Numbered from the stretch's first letter, positions 16,646 through 25,904 are shown. The stretch is DNA of 64,000 nt from Pelovirga terrestris (GCF_014773365.1 NZ_JACWUN010000012.1:1-64000), one strand, 5' to 3'. A program made the numbers and translations. The notes: generated by a model from the sequence alone, not told the origin.

Positions 16646-17623
16646 TCAGCGCAACAGCATCCTGATCGATTCTTCCCGGCGCATGGGGGGGACGGTCAGG
16701 CTTGAATCGCCCTCCTGAGCAAAACAGAGGACCTCTACCAGTGGTTCGTCTTTGCCCTGGCCGTAGGATGCGACAATGGCGGCCGCACGCTCCAGGGTGG
16801 TCTGCTCAGCGTCACCACAGAGTACGCCCAAGGGACCACTGAAATTGCGGCAGCGCAGCAGTCGTCTGGACTCTGTCAAAAAAGCTTCCAGCGCCTGATT
16901 GTCTTCCTTGTTTCTGCCCACTACCAGTTTGGTGGTGGGATTAAGGCGGAACTGGCGACCAATCTTGAGCAGTTCGACATCGCTGACATCGGCGTCGCCA
17001 TGATGGCTGAGCAGATCCCGCAGTTGATTGGAAAACCCCCGTTCCGTCAGTAAGCAGCCCCCGGCAACGGCAGGAAGCTCTTGCAACCCCCATTCTCCGG
17101 CCAAGGCTTGCTGACGTTTGCGCGAGCGCCCCTGGATATTGAGCAGTTGCCGGCGATCAACCAGGCCGTTTTCTTCCATCACTGTTGGCGGCAGCAGGCG
17201 CGCACTTAAGGGACGCAAAATCCGCTCAGGAAAACCTGAGTGTTTAGCTACCGCCTTCAGGGCGGTAGCGTTCTGGCTCATGGGACGCTGACCTAAGACC
17301 TCACCGGAAAAGAGAAAATCAAAGCCACCTTCCTGCATTTTTTCCCCGGCGAGACGGAACATCATGGCATGGCAGTCGATGCACGGGTTCATATGGCGCC
17401 CGTAGCCATATTGGGGCTGCTTGAGCATTTCCAGATGAATGATACTGATGTCGGCAATGATCAGCGGGTGACCAATGGCTGCGGCGGTTTTGCGCGCTTT
17501 ATCGGCCCCAAAAAAGGGGGTGACAAAGGATATGCCGGTCACCTCGATCCCCTGACGCATCAGGACCATGGCAGCGAGGGTGCTGTCGAGTCCTCCCGAC
17601 ATGAGGCCCAGTGCTTTGGTCAT
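16646..17623 (-). CDS. PP-loop ATPase, tRNA thiolation-like
   Basis: The 325-residue product begins with the PP-loop LMSGGLDSTLA, which binds ATP for adenylation. It contains a CIDCHAMMF cysteine motif near residue 81 and a KHSGFPERILRPLSA block, as in thiolation enzymes related to MnmA and ThiI. The C-terminal part (about 205-260; LNPTTKLVVGRNKEDN) resembles the NFACT-R RNA-binding module. It probably activates a tRNA nucleotide for sulfur transfer, but the exact target is unknown. The start follows AGGAGA at good spacing. It is not an orthologue of canonical MnmA, which lacks this C-terminus. Confidence 0.75.
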   Translation of the reverse strand: MTKALGLMSGGLDSTLAAMVLMRQGIEVTGISFVTPFFGADKARKTAAAIGHPLIIADISIIHLEMLKQPQYGYGRHMNPCIDCHAMMFRLAGEKMQEGGFDFLFSGEVLGQRPMSQNATALKAVAKHSGFPERILRPLSARLLPPTVMEENGLVDRRQLLNIQGRSRKRQQALAGEWGLQELPAVAGGCLLTERGFSNQLRDLLSHHGDADVSDVELLKIGRQFRLNPTTKLVVGRNKEDNQALEAFLTESRRLLRCRNFSGPLGVLCGDAEQTTLERAAAIVASYGQGKDEPLVEVLCFAQEGDSSLTVPPMRREESIRMLLR

Positions 17624-17652
17624 TGATTTGTTCTCCTGTGTGGTAAATGAAA

Positions 17653-17678
17653 AACCCCGCCGGTTAAGGGGCAGGGTT
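17653..17678 (-). terminator. Terminator after tatA
   Basis: The minus strand shows AACCCTGCC pairing with GGCGGGGTT (one wobble pair), followed by TTTTCATTT. It lies between tatA and the PP-loop gene. Confidence 0.7.
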
Positions 17679-17692
17679 GGTTGTTGGTGGTC

Positions 17693-17727
17693 GTGGGTAG
17701 TGGGTAGTGGGTAGTGGGTAGTGGGTA
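17693..17727. repeat. Heptanucleotide tandem repeat GTGGGTA x5
   Basis: Five perfect contiguous copies of GTGGGTA, followed by a degenerate sixth, lie 9 bases downstream of the tatA stop. It is a slippage-prone intergenic array. Confidence 0.9.
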
Positions 17728-17735
17728 GTGGGGGG

Positions 17736-17969
17736 TCAGGATTGTTTGTCCTGTTCTTTTTCTTCTTCCTTGATCTCTTTTTTCTTCCGGTCGGCGACGT
17801 CTTCGATGTCCCCTTCTTCGATGTCCTCGTCGCTGTCGTTCACCCCTTTTTTGAAATTGCGCAGCCCTTTGCCCAGAGCGCTGCCGACCTGTGGCAGTTT
17901 GCCGGCACCGAAGATGATCATTACCAGTACCAGGATGATGAGCAGTTCCTGTGTTCCCAGTCCGAACAT
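17736..17969 (-). CDS. tatA: Sec-independent translocase protein TatA/E
   Basis: The 77-residue product has a short N-terminus (MFGLGTQE), one membrane helix (residues 8-22), the FGAGKLPQVGSALGKGL hinge and amphipathic helix, and a highly charged acidic/lysine-rich tail. This is standard for the TatA pore-forming subunit that exports folded proteins with twin-arginine signals. AGGAGG precedes the start. No tatC is nearby. Confidence 0.92.
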   Translation of the reverse strand: MFGLGTQELLIILVLVMIIFGAGKLPQVGSALGKGLRNFKKGVNDSDEDIEEGDIEDVADRKKKEIKEEEKEQDKQS

Positions 17970-18151
17970 GGCGTTCCTCCTTGTAGATACAACCGTTGCT
18001 CTTGCAGTGATTCAGACCCATGACGTTACACCGGCTGAAGGAAAAAAACAATCACCCATAGCAAGCAGGAACCGATTTCTTTTGCTGCTGCTGGGTGCTT
18101 AAGGTATTTTGTGTCAGGGTGTTTTCAGCTTGGACCATGATGGGAGTGAAT

Positions 18152-18391
18152 ATGATGAAGCGTCAACTGATTGAAGTGGTTTATCCTGATGGAACCAGTG
18201 GTCAGGTCAGTAACGATGTGCTTGATGTATTGATTGCTACCGGGAAAATACTGAAATTTCGCCGTGCCGCCGGCTGGGTCGATATTATTCGTGATCAGGC
18301 GTACTTGCGTGACTACCGCAACGGCGGAGGCTTCAGCGGTCAGGATCGGCGTACGCCGTGGCAAACAGCAGGGACGGACCTGAATGATTAA
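18152..18391 (+). CDS. Small conserved protein, GSU3473-like
   Basis: A 79-residue protein, MMKRQLIEVVYPDG, with a central LIATGKILKFRRAAGWVDI stretch. It resembles the short uncharacterised Geobacter proteins grouped as the GSU3473 family, in which a similar segment ending in GWV is conserved. I am only moderately sure of that match. The start at 18152 follows GGGAG; an adjacent ATG at 18155 is equally possible. No signal or membrane segment. It stands alone between divergently read tatA and convergent dksA. Function unknown. Confidence 0.6.
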   Translation: MMKRQLIEVVYPDGTSGQVSNDVLDVLIATGKILKFRRAAGWVDIIRDQAYLRDYRNGGGFSGQDRRTPWQTAGTDLND

Positions 18392-18418
18392 GCGCGAGCC
18401 CGTCCCTGGCGGTCTGGT

Positions 18419-18775
18419 TTAACCGATGCGCTCGAGACGTTCCTGCTCGGTTTTACATTCGATGCACAGGGTCGTCACCGGGCGGGCGCGTAGACGCTCC
18501 GGACTGATTTCAACATCGCAGCTTTCGCAGTGGCCGTAGCTGCCGTCGTCGATACGCTCTAAGGCCTGACGAATCTTGCTGATTAATTTCCGTTCGCGGT
18601 CACGAATGCGCAGCTCAAAATTGCGGTCCGATTCAAGCGATGCGCGATCGGTCGGGTCGGCAAAGTTGACATTTTCCTCATTCATTTCCGATACGGTTTT
18701 GCCGGCTTCCTGCAGCAGTTCCTCGAGCTGAAGGTTCAGCAGCTCCCTGAATTCCCCCAATGTTTGCTTGTCCAT
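18419..18775 (-). CDS. dksA: RNA polymerase-binding protein DksA family
   Basis: The 118-residue product has an N-terminal coiled coil and a C-terminal C4 zinc finger (CESC, then CIEC). The coiled-coil tip carries DPTDRASLE, close to the functional DxxDxA motif of DksA, which inserts into the RNA polymerase secondary channel and acts with ppGpp. The start at 18775 follows AAGGGGA. A second, shorter relative is encoded at 36519-36875. Confidence 0.88.
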   Translation of the reverse strand: MDKQTLGEFRELLNLQLEELLQEAGKTVSEMNEENVNFADPTDRASLESDRNFELRIRDRERKLISKIRQALERIDDGSYGHCESCDVEISPERLRARPVTTLCIECKTEQERLERIG

Positions 18776-18843
18776 AGATGTCCCCTTGTTGTTCCTTTTG
18801 CGGACCGGCTCGGCAGCCGTTAAAAGGTTACGGTTAACGATGG

Positions 18844-19368
18844 TTAAAAAATACTTCGCAGTTGTACCGCGATGACCAGCAACAGGACGGCGACAGCGAG
18901 CCAGGCAGAGAAGATATCGCTGCATTTGCGCGGCGGATCAGCCGCCAGTTCACGGGCTTCATTGCTTAAGGTTGGTTGCGGCACCAGGTCAATCAGCCGG
19001 CGAACCAGTTCGTCGAAACGGTCGTAGCTGTTGGAGATGATCATAAAGCTGTTTTCGGTGGTCAGGCTGATAAAAACGCGTTTGCGAACCCTGACCGCGT
19101 CGACCGAGGTCAACTCGCTGAAGAGGAGCTGTTTTTTGCCGAGGGTTCGTTCCATCAGGATATGATCGTTGTGCAGATGCACCCGCCGGCGGCTGCTCTC
19201 AATGAAAATTAACAGGGCTGGAGCGATAAAAGCAGCAAGCAGATAGAGACGACCCGCCGGCAGTTGTACTGCCATGCCGATGAGCAGCAATGCCACGCCA
19301 AGGACAACGGTGATTGCCATGGGGATCAGAAAACCTTTGCGGATTCTGTAGGTGGTACTACTATTCAT
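18844..19368 (-). CDS. Membrane protein with PH-like domain
   Basis: A 174-residue protein with two adjacent membrane helices near the N-terminus (about residues 12-55), a cytoplasmic PH-like stretch (RRVHLHNDHILMERTLGKKQ, then FSELTSVDAV) and one C-terminal helix. The start at 19368 places a short charged leader before the first helix. It lies 26 bases downstream of moaC on the same strand and is probably the last gene of the radA-moaC unit. Function unknown. Confidence 0.6.
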   Translation of the reverse strand: MNSSTTYRIRKGFLIPMAITVVLGVALLLIGMAVQLPAGRLYLLAAFIAPALLIFIESSRRRVHLHNDHILMERTLGKKQLLFSELTSVDAVRVRKRVFISLTTENSFMIISNSYDRFDELVRRLIDLVPQPTLSNEARELAADPPRKCSDIFSAWLAVAVLLLVIAVQLRSIF

Positions 19369-19393
19369 AGGGTGTTCCCTTGTGCCGGGAGAA

Positions 19394-19879
19394 TCAACCG
19401 GCATTGCGCTCAAAGGTACCGCTTTTGCCGCCGGTCTTTTTCAACAAGCAAATCTGCCCGATTACCATCTCCTTGTCAATTGCTTTACACATATCGTAGA
19501 TCGTTAGCCCCGCTACCGAGGCTGCCGTGAGAGCTTCCATCTCGATTCCAGTCTGGCCGGTGACCCTGGCACTGGCTCTAATGGTAACAATGCCGGCTGC
19601 TGGATCGCTGGTGAAATCGACCTCAACCGAGGTCAGGGGCAGGGGGTGACACAGGGGAATCAGGTGTGCGGTCTGCTTGGCGGCCATGATGCCGGCCAGG
19701 CGGGCGACTGCAAAGACATCCCCTTTTTGAATTGACTGGTCAAGAATCCGCTGCAGGGTTTGGGGTTTCATCCGCACTTCTGCCCCGGCAACAGCCTGGC
19801 GGTGGGTGGCCGGCTTGGCGGTAATGTCGACCATGATCGCCTTGCCGTCATGATCAAAATGGGTCAGTTGATCGCTCAT
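19394..19879 (-). CDS. moaC: Cyclic pyranopterin monophosphate synthase
   Basis: The 161-residue product has the MoaC hallmarks: MVDITAK near the start, [26 protein letters not shown]-like core (here [14 protein letters not shown]), and [10 protein letters not shown] with the catalytic lysine. It makes cyclic pyranopterin in molybdenum-cofactor synthesis. Its Shine-Dalgarno overlaps the radA stop, so the two genes are probably co-transcribed. No other mo-genes are visible. Confidence 0.95.
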   Translation of the reverse strand: MSDQLTHFDHDGKAIMVDITAKPATHRQAVAGAEVRMKPQTLQRILDQSIQKGDVFAVARLAGIMAAKQTAHLIPLCHPLPLTSVEVDFTSDPAAGIVTIRASARVTGQTGIEMEALTAASVAGLTIYDMCKAIDKEMVIGQICLLKKTGGKSGTFERNAG

Positions 19880-19888
19880 CTGGTCTCC

Positions 19889-21244
19889 TCAAATAAAAAT
19901 GATGTCGAGGGCCTCGCTGACCTGGTCGATGCCGGTCAGGGTGATCCCCTCGGGTACCTCGAGATTTTTGATGCTTTTGCGTGGCAGGACGCATTCAGAA
20001 AAACCCAGCCGCGCAGCTTCCTTGACCCGCAATTCCGGCTGGGTGACGGCTCGCACCTCACCGGTCAGGCCGACCTCGCCGAAGATCACCAGTTTGGGGT
20101 TGATGATGCGGTTGAGGTGACTGGATGCCAGCACTGCCATCGCCGCCAGATCGATGGCCGGTTCATCAAGACGTACGCCGCCGGCGACATTGAGAAAAAT
20201 ATCCTGCCCGGCCAGGGACATCTCGACTTTTTTTTCGAGGATGGCAATCAACAGGGCAATACGTTTGTGGTCGATGCCGATGGCGGTGCGCTGGGGGGTG
20301 CCAAAGGAACTGGCCGAGACCAGCGCCTGCAGCTCAACCAGGATCGGTCGACTGCCTTCAAGGGCGGGCACCACAACGCTACCGGCGCTTTTATCGGGAC
20401 GTTCAGCAAGGAACAATTCCGACGGATTGGTAACTTCACGTAACCCTTGTCCGCGCATCTCAAAGACACCAATCTCGTTGGTTGAACCGAAGCGGTTTTT
20501 TACCGTGCGCAGAATGCGGTAGGGATAACCCGGATCGCCCTCAAAATAGAGGACGGTATCGACGATATGTTCCAGCACGCGCGGTCCGGCGATGGCGCCG
20601 TCTTTGGTGACATGGCCAACGATAAAGGTCGGTAGTCCCAGGCTCTTGGCCTGGATCATCAGTTGGCCGGAACATTCCCGCACCTGGCTGACGCTACCGG
20701 GGGCAGAATCGAGGTTGCTGGTAAAGATGGTCTGGATCGAGTCGATGACCAGAAAGGCCGGTTTGAGTTCAACAATGCGTTGTTTGATCTGCTCGAGCGA
20801 GGTCTCAGCCAGCAGGTAAAGATGCTCTGTAGCGATGTCGAGACGGTCAGCGCGCATTTTGACCTGACGCACCGATTCTTCAGCGGTAACGTACAGAGCA
20901 ATGCCGTTGGCGGCAAGGTGAGCAAATGCCTGCAACAGCAGGGTCGATTTACCGATACCGGGATCGCCACCGACCAGGATCAGGGAGCCGGGCACGATAC
21001 CGCCACCTAAGGTGCGATCAAGTTCACCCAGGCCGGTACGCAACCGGTCTTCGGAGCGACAATCCACCGTGGCCAGCTGGATCGGACGCCCCGGTTCAGC
21101 CAAGGCACGGCTGTGAGAGGTCACCGGCAGCGACTGCTCTTCGACCAGACTGTTCCATTGTTGGCAGTCAGGGCAGCGTCCGTGCCATTTGGGACTCTGA
21201 TAGCCGCAGTGCTGACAGCTGTAAACAGTTTTCGCGCGTGCCAC
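19889..21244 (-). CDS. radA: DNA repair protein RadA
   Basis: The 451-residue product has an N-terminal C4 zinc finger (CQHC, then CPDC), a RecA-type ATPase core with GGDPGIGKSTL, the RadA-specific KNRFG motif and a C-terminal Lon-like domain. RadA drives branch migration in recombinational repair. It starts with GTG at 21244 behind GGGAG. It is the first gene of the leftward radA-moaC-membrane-protein unit. Confidence 0.96.
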   Translation of the reverse strand: MARAKTVYSCQHCGYQSPKWHGRCPDCQQWNSLVEEQSLPVTSHSRALAEPGRPIQLATVDCRSEDRLRTGLGELDRTLGGGIVPGSLILVGGDPGIGKSTLLLQAFAHLAANGIALYVTAEESVRQVKMRADRLDIATEHLYLLAETSLEQIKQRIVELKPAFLVIDSIQTIFTSNLDSAPGSVSQVRECSGQLMIQAKSLGLPTFIVGHVTKDGAIAGPRVLEHIVDTVLYFEGDPGYPYRILRTVKNRFGSTNEIGVFEMRGQGLREVTNPSELFLAERPDKSAGSVVVPALEGSRPILVELQALVSASSFGTPQRTAIGIDHKRIALLIAILEKKVEMSLAGQDIFLNVAGGVRLDEPAIDLAAMAVLASSHLNRIINPKLVIFGEVGLTGEVRAVTQPELRVKEAARLGFSECVLPRKSIKNLEVPEGITLTGIDQVSEALDIIFI

Positions 21245-21438
21245 AATAACTCCCGGTGCGGGTGCCTGCCAAAAGGAGTCGCCATCCTATTCTTAATGAC
21301 CTGAAGGTGTCAATTGATGGGTGTTGATCTTGTCTGATTGTTTGTGTGACTCTTTCTTTCCTGAGAGGAGTGAACCTATAATGTTCATTTGTGGTTAAAC
21401 CCTTCACTCGCACGATGATTCGGGCTCATCAAACATTG

Positions 21439-21536
21439 ACCACAAAGGCACAGAGGCACTGGGACGTTCATAAAAAAACCAGTGTTCTCAGTTCTCCCCG
21501 TGTCTCTGTGTCTCCAGTGAGCGAAGCGAGCGGGTG
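21439..21536. repeat. CACAGAGGCAC-type inverted repeat
   Basis: ACCACAAAGGCACAGAGGCAC faces CCCGTGTCTCTGTGTCTCC across about 35 bases. This is a common kind of dispersed intergenic repeat. It shares the CACAGAG core with the hairpin at 6230-6272. Confidence 0.5.
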
Positions 21537-21550
21537 GTGACATAATTTAG

Positions 21551-21797
21551 AATCTGTTCAGCACCGGGCCTTTGAATCCTATGTCAAGGGACACTTTTCG
21601 TCATCCATGACCGCTATCCGGAAGAGCAGCTGCGTGAGCAGTGTTATAGTGAGAATCTGTGGGCGGCGAAATAAGCGTTATTTCACACAAAAAGCCTGTA
21701 GCCAGGTGACCGTTGTGTGGTAACCTGACCAACTTTGTCAGAAGGTACTTTGTATCTATTCAGCACCGGATCCAAAGGCCCGGTGCTGAATAGATAC
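21551..21797. repeat. Long palindromic element, copy B, interrupted
   Basis: The left arm (21551-21615) matches copy A, but the centre is replaced by about 130 unrelated bases. That insert contains an open tail reading YPEEQLREQCYSENLWAAK and a stop. The right end is a perfect 18-bp inverted repeat (21752-21769 with 21780-21797), followed by TTTTTTATTT, which could act as a terminator or attenuator in front of the gene at 21811. No intact gene lies in 21245-21810. Confidence 0.65.
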
Positions 21798-21810
21798 CTT
21801 TTTTATTTAG

Positions 21811-24333
21811 GTGGATGATGTGAAGAATGATCAAACAGCCGCGCTGACCGAAGTCAGTCGCCCCTCCCGCTATACCGGGGGCGAGTTGGGAAGTATATGT
21901 AAGCCCGACGAACAGGTTGACGTGCGCATGGCGCTGGCGTTCCCCGATGTCTACGATGTCGGCATGAGCCATATCGGTTTTCCGATCCTTTATACTATCC
22001 TTAATCAGCTTGAGGGGGTTGCCGCCGAGCGGGTGTTTTCCCCCTGGACCGACATGGAATCCTGGCTGCGTGAACAGGATCAGCCCCTCTGCTCCCTGGA
22101 ATCCCAACGGCCACTGGCACAGTTTGACATCATCGGTTTTACCCTGCAGTACGAGCTCAGTTATACCAACCTGCTGACCATACTCGACCTGGCCGGTGTG
22201 CCGCGTCGCCGCGAGCAGCGAGGTGAGGACGCCCCGCTGGTGGTGGTGGGCGGGCCCTGTGCTTTTAACCCGGAACCGCTGGCCGATTTTTTCGATGTGG
22301 CGCTGATCGGTGACGGAGAAGAAGCGGTGGTTGAGCTGGTCGAACTGGTCCGTAACCGTCGGCATTCCGGCTGGTCAAAAACGCGTCTTTTAAGTGAACT
22401 GGCGCGCCTCGAAGGATTTTATGTTCCTGCCTTTTATCAGGTTGATTACTTAAAAGACGGGCGGGTGAGCTCCATCGTTCCGATCACTGATGAGTTTCCG
22501 TCGCGGGTGCGTCGCCGTTTTCTTGCTGATCTTGATAACGCGGTGTTTCCGACCAACCCCATCGTTCCTTTTCTGCAGACGGTGCACAACCGTGTGGCGG
22601 TGGAAATAGCCCGTGGCTGCACCCGTGGCTGCCGTTTCTGTCAGGCCGGTTATATCTATCGCCCGGTGCGCGAGCGTGAACCGGAGACCATCCGTCGGTT
22701 GATCAATGAATCCCTCGACCAGTCGGGCTTTGAGGAAGTTTCCCTGTTGTCCCTGTCCACCGGTGATTACAGTTGCATTGAGCCCTTGCTGCAGCGCCTG
22801 ATGCGCGAGCATGCCGGGGAACAGGTGGCGGTCTCTTTGCCCAGTTTGCGGGTCGGTACCCTGACCCCGGAGCTGATGGATGAGATTAAAAAAGTCCGCA
22901 AAACCGGCTTCACCCTGGCCCCCGAGGCCGGCAGTGAGCGCTTGCGTCAGGTCATCAATAAAGGGATCCGGGAAGAGGATTTGCTGACCGCCACCGCCCA
23001 GGCCTACCAGGCCGGTTGGCGCTTGATCAAACTCTATTTTATGCAGGGGTTGCCGACGGAAACCGATGCCGACCTTGAAGCGATTATCGCTCTGGCGGCG
23101 GCGGTTAAACGAAGCGGCAAGGGCACCGGCGGCAATGATGTCAATGTGGCGGTATCAACCTTTGTCCCCAAGCCTCATACCCCGTTTCAGTGGGAGGCGC
23201 AGATCGGCCTTGATGAGACCCGCCGCCGCCAGTCGTTGCTGCGGGATGGGTTGCGGCAGAAAAAACTGCGCTTTAAGTATCATGAAGCGGAGCTGTCTTT
23301 CCTCGAAGGGGTCTTTGCCCGGGGTGATCGGCGCCTGGGCCGGGTGATTGAGGTCGCGACCGATCTGGGCTGCCGTTTTGATGGCTGGCGCGAACATTTC
23401 AACTTTGGCCGTTGGCAGCAGGCCTTTGCCACCTGTCAGCTGGAGCCGGAGTGGTATCTGCGTCGGCGTGATGAGGATGAAGTGCTGCCCTGGGACCATA
23501 TCGACTGTGGACTGCCCAAGGATTTCTTCAGTGCCGAGCGACGTAAGGCGCTGGAGTTGGCACCAACCCTTGATTGCCGCGATGGTGATTGTCACGCTTG
23601 CGGGGTCTGCGACTTTGAGCAACTGCGCATGCGTTTTGCGCGTGGCGCGGCGCTTGAGTCGGCTGCTGCGAGGGTCGAGGTTGCCACCCCCCGGGAGGAA
23701 CCGGAGCGTTTTACCCGGGTTCGCTTGACCTTGAGCAAGCTGGGGAGGGCGCGCATGATCGGGCATCTGGAATATCTCAAGATGTTTCAGCGGGCGCTGC
23801 GCCGGGCCCGCTTGCCGCTGCGTTTTTCGCAAGGATTTCACCCGACCCCGAAGGTTTCTTACCTGGAAGCACTACCCCTTGGGGTTGCCAGCCAGGCCGA
23901 GCTGATTGATCTGGAACTGTTCTACCCTGTCCCGATTGACCAGATTGTGAGTGATATCAATGTTCAGCTTCCCGAAGGGTTCAGAATTATTGATGGTGCT
24001 GTTATCCCCTGGAAGGCGCCGTCACCCTCGGCGGCGGTGGCTTCCAGTCGTTATCTGGTGCCGTTGCCGGAGCGCCCACCGGAGGACCTTGAACAGCGGA
24101 TCAACAACCTGCTGGCAGCGTCACAGCAACTGGTGACGCGGATGAAAAAAGGTGAACCCCTTGCGGTAGATGTGCGGGAGTCACTGGTCGCCATCGCCCT
24201 GACCCCGGAGGGGCTGGAGATTGAGTTGACCAAAGGTGGGCCGCTGCTCGTTGCGGCTTGGTTGCTCGACCTGGAGGTGGAGCAGGTGCGCCGCCTGGGA
24301 GTGGTGAAAACGGGGAATAAGCTGAGAGACTGA
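21811..24333 (+). CDS. TIGR03960 radical SAM protein with DUF2344 domain
   Basis: An 840-residue protein. The N-terminal part (about 40-190) is cobalamin-binding-like, with PDVYDVGMSHIG and VVGGPCAFNPEPLADF. A radical SAM core follows, with CTRGCRFC near residue 270 giving the CxxxCxxC cluster. The last approximately 210 residues form the TIGR03936/DUF2344 domain (SKLGRARMIGHLE, then RFSQGFHPTPK). The substrate is not established; RNA modification is often suspected because the gene precedes rng here and elsewhere. GTG starts at 21811 or 21820 are possible; the palindrome of element B ends 13 bases before the first one. Confidence 0.85.
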   Translation: MDDVKNDQTAALTEVSRPSRYTGGELGSICKPDEQVDVRMALAFPDVYDVGMSHIGFPILYTILNQLEGVAAERVFSPWTDMESWLREQDQPLCSLESQRPLAQFDIIGFTLQYELSYTNLLTILDLAGVPRRREQRGEDAPLVVVGGPCAFNPEPLADFFDVALIGDGEEAVVELVELVRNRRHSGWSKTRLLSELARLEGFYVPAFYQVDYLKDGRVSSIVPITDEFPSRVRRRFLADLDNAVFPTNPIVPFLQTVHNRVAVEIARGCTRGCRFCQAGYIYRPVREREPETIRRLINESLDQSGFEEVSLLSLSTGDYSCIEPLLQRLMREHAGEQVAVSLPSLRVGTLTPELMDEIKKVRKTGFTLAPEAGSERLRQVINKGIREEDLLTATAQAYQAGWRLIKLYFMQGLPTETDADLEAIIALAAAVKRSGKGTGGNDVNVAVSTFVPKPHTPFQWEAQIGLDETRRRQSLLRDGLRQKKLRFKYHEAELSFLEGVFARGDRRLGRVIEVATDLGCRFDGWREHFNFGRWQQAFATCQLEPEWYLRRRDEDEVLPWDHIDCGLPKDFFSAERRKALELAPTLDCRDGDCHACGVCDFEQLRMRFARGAALESAAARVEVATPREEPERFTRVRLTLSKLGRARMIGHLEYLKMFQRALRRARLPLRFSQGFHPTPKVSYLEALPLGVASQAELIDLELFYPVPIDQIVSDINVQLPEGFRIIDGAVIPWKAPSPSAAVASSRYLVPLPERPPEDLEQRINNLLAASQQLVTRMKKGEPLAVDVRESLVAIALTPEGLEIELTKGGPLLVAAWLLDLEVEQVRRLGVVKTGNKLRD

Positions 24334-24345
24334 AATACTGAATTC

Positions 24346-24380
24346 AGAATATAGAATATAGAATATAGAATATAGAATAC
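24346..24380. repeat. Heptanucleotide tandem repeat AGAATAT x5
   Basis: Five contiguous heptamers, the last ending in C, lie between the radical SAM gene and rng, just upstream of the rng ribosome-binding site. Copy-number change would alter intercistronic spacing without touching coding sequence. Confidence 0.88.
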
Positions 24381-24398
24381 TACAAGTCAGGAGCGAGT

Positions 24399-25904
24399 AT
24401 GACCAAGGAGCTGGTAATCAATACCACCTCCCACGAAACCCGGGTCGCATTGTTGGAAGGGGGGCATATTGCCGAACTTTATATCGAGCGGGAGCGGGAA
24501 CGGGGGATGGTGGGAAATATCTACAAAGGGCGGGTGATCCGGGTATTGCCGGGGATGCAGGCGGCCTTTGTCGATATCGGGCTGGAGAAGGCGGCATTTT
24601 TGTATGTTGCCGATGTTTTCGATGAAATTGAGCAGGTTGAACGCCACATCGATGGGGATGAGATGGTTGCCGGACAGAGTGACGGGGAAACCTCTTCGCC
24701 ACTGCCCCCTATTGAGGATCTGCTCAAAGAAGGGCAGGAGCTGCTGGTGCAGGTGTCGAAAGAGCCGATCGGCACCAAAGGCGCCCGTATTACCTCCCAT
24801 GTGTCCCTGCCCGGGCGGCATCTGGTGTATATGCCGACGGTGGATCATATCGGAATTTCGCGCCGGATTGAGTGTGAAGCCGAGCGTGAGCGCCTGCGCA
24901 AGGTGGTTGAAGAGATGCGTGAGCCGGGGACCGGCTTTATTGTCCGGACCGTGTCGGAGGGCAAAAGTGCCGATGATCTGCGTCAGGACATGGAGTTTCT
25001 GGTCGGCCTGTGGAAGAACATCAGTCGCGGGGTTGACAGTGTCAGTGCGCCGGAACTGATCCACTCGGATCTGGATGTCACCAGCAAGGTATTGCGTGAT
25101 ATCCTCACCGAAGAGGTACAGCGTATCGTGGTTGACGACCTCGATGAGTACAACAAGATTCTTCGTTTTCTGCGTACTTTCATGCCGCGCATCAACTATC
25201 GTGTTGATCTGTACGAAGCAGAAGAGCCGATCTTTGATGCCTACGGACTGGAAGTTGAGATTTCACGCGCCTTGGGGCGCAAGGTCTGGCTGAAAAGTGG
25301 CGGCTCGATTATCATTGAACAGACGGAAGCGTTAACCGCCATCGATGTCAATACCGGCCGCTATGTCGGCAAGCACAATCTTGAAGATACCATCCTTAAA
25401 ACCAATCTCGAGGCGTTAAAAGAGATCGCTTTTCAGCTGCGTCTGCGCAACATTGGCGGCCTGATCATTATCGATTTTATCGATATGGAAAAAGAGGCCC
25501 ACCGCGAGAAGGTGCATGCGGCGCTGGAAGAGGCGCTAAAAGGGGATAAAAACAAAACCAACATCCTGAAGATTTCGGAACTGGGGCTGGTAGAGATGAC
25601 CCGCAAGCGGGTGCGTGAGAGTATTGGTCGCACCCTCTGTGAGCCCTGCCCTTATTGTGAGGGAAAGGGGTATGTCAAGGGGAAGCTGACCATTATTTAT
25701 GAAATTCTGCGGGAACTGCATCGTGAGCTTGCTGATCTGCCGACCGGCCCGGTGACCCTGCTTGCTCATCCACGCATCGCCGGCCTGCTGGTGGATGAGG
25801 AGCGCAGCGGTATTGATGTGCTTGAAAAGCGCTTCAAGCGCTCGGTCCAGATCAATCCCCACCCGGAGTTTCATATTGAGCAGTATGAGATTCAGCTGGG
25901 TTGA
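24399..25904 (+). CDS. rng: Ribonuclease E/G family
   Basis: The 501-residue product has an N-terminal S1 domain (GNIYKGRVIRVLPGMQAAFVDIG-like), an RNase H-like part, the DNase-I-like catalytic core with AIDVNTGRYVG and GLIIIDFIDM containing the metal-binding aspartates, and the Zn-link cysteines CPYC near residue 415. The length matches RNase G or short RNase E forms without the long scaffold tail. It processes rRNA and mRNA. It follows the TIGR03960 gene and probably shares its transcript. Confidence 0.93.
   Translation: MTKELVINTTSHETRVALLEGGHIAELYIERERERGMVGNIYKGRVIRVLPGMQAAFVDIGLEKAAFLYVADVFDEIEQVERHIDGDEMVAGQSDGETSSPLPPIEDLLKEGQELLVQVSKEPIGTKGARITSHVSLPGRHLVYMPTVDHIGISRRIECEAERERLRKVVEEMREPGTGFIVRTVSEGKSADDLRQDMEFLVGLWKNISRGVDSVSAPELIHSDLDVTSKVLRDILTEEVQRIVVDDLDEYNKILRFLRTFMPRINYRVDLYEAEEPIFDAYGLEVEISRALGRKVWLKSGGSIIIEQTEALTAIDVNTGRYVGKHNLEDTILKTNLEALKEIAFQLRLRNIGGLIIIDFIDMEKEAHREKVHAALEEALKGDKNKTNILKISELGLVEMTRKRVRESIGRTLCEPCPYCEGKGYVKGKLTIIYEILRELHRELADLPTGPVTLLAHPRIAGLLVDEERSGIDVLEKRFKRSVQINPHPEFHIEQYEIQLG

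Noticed and set aside
17620-18051. 143-codon frame across the heptamer array
   Set aside because: Its PLPTTHY repeats are a translation of the GTGGGTA array, and it overlaps tatA in another frame.
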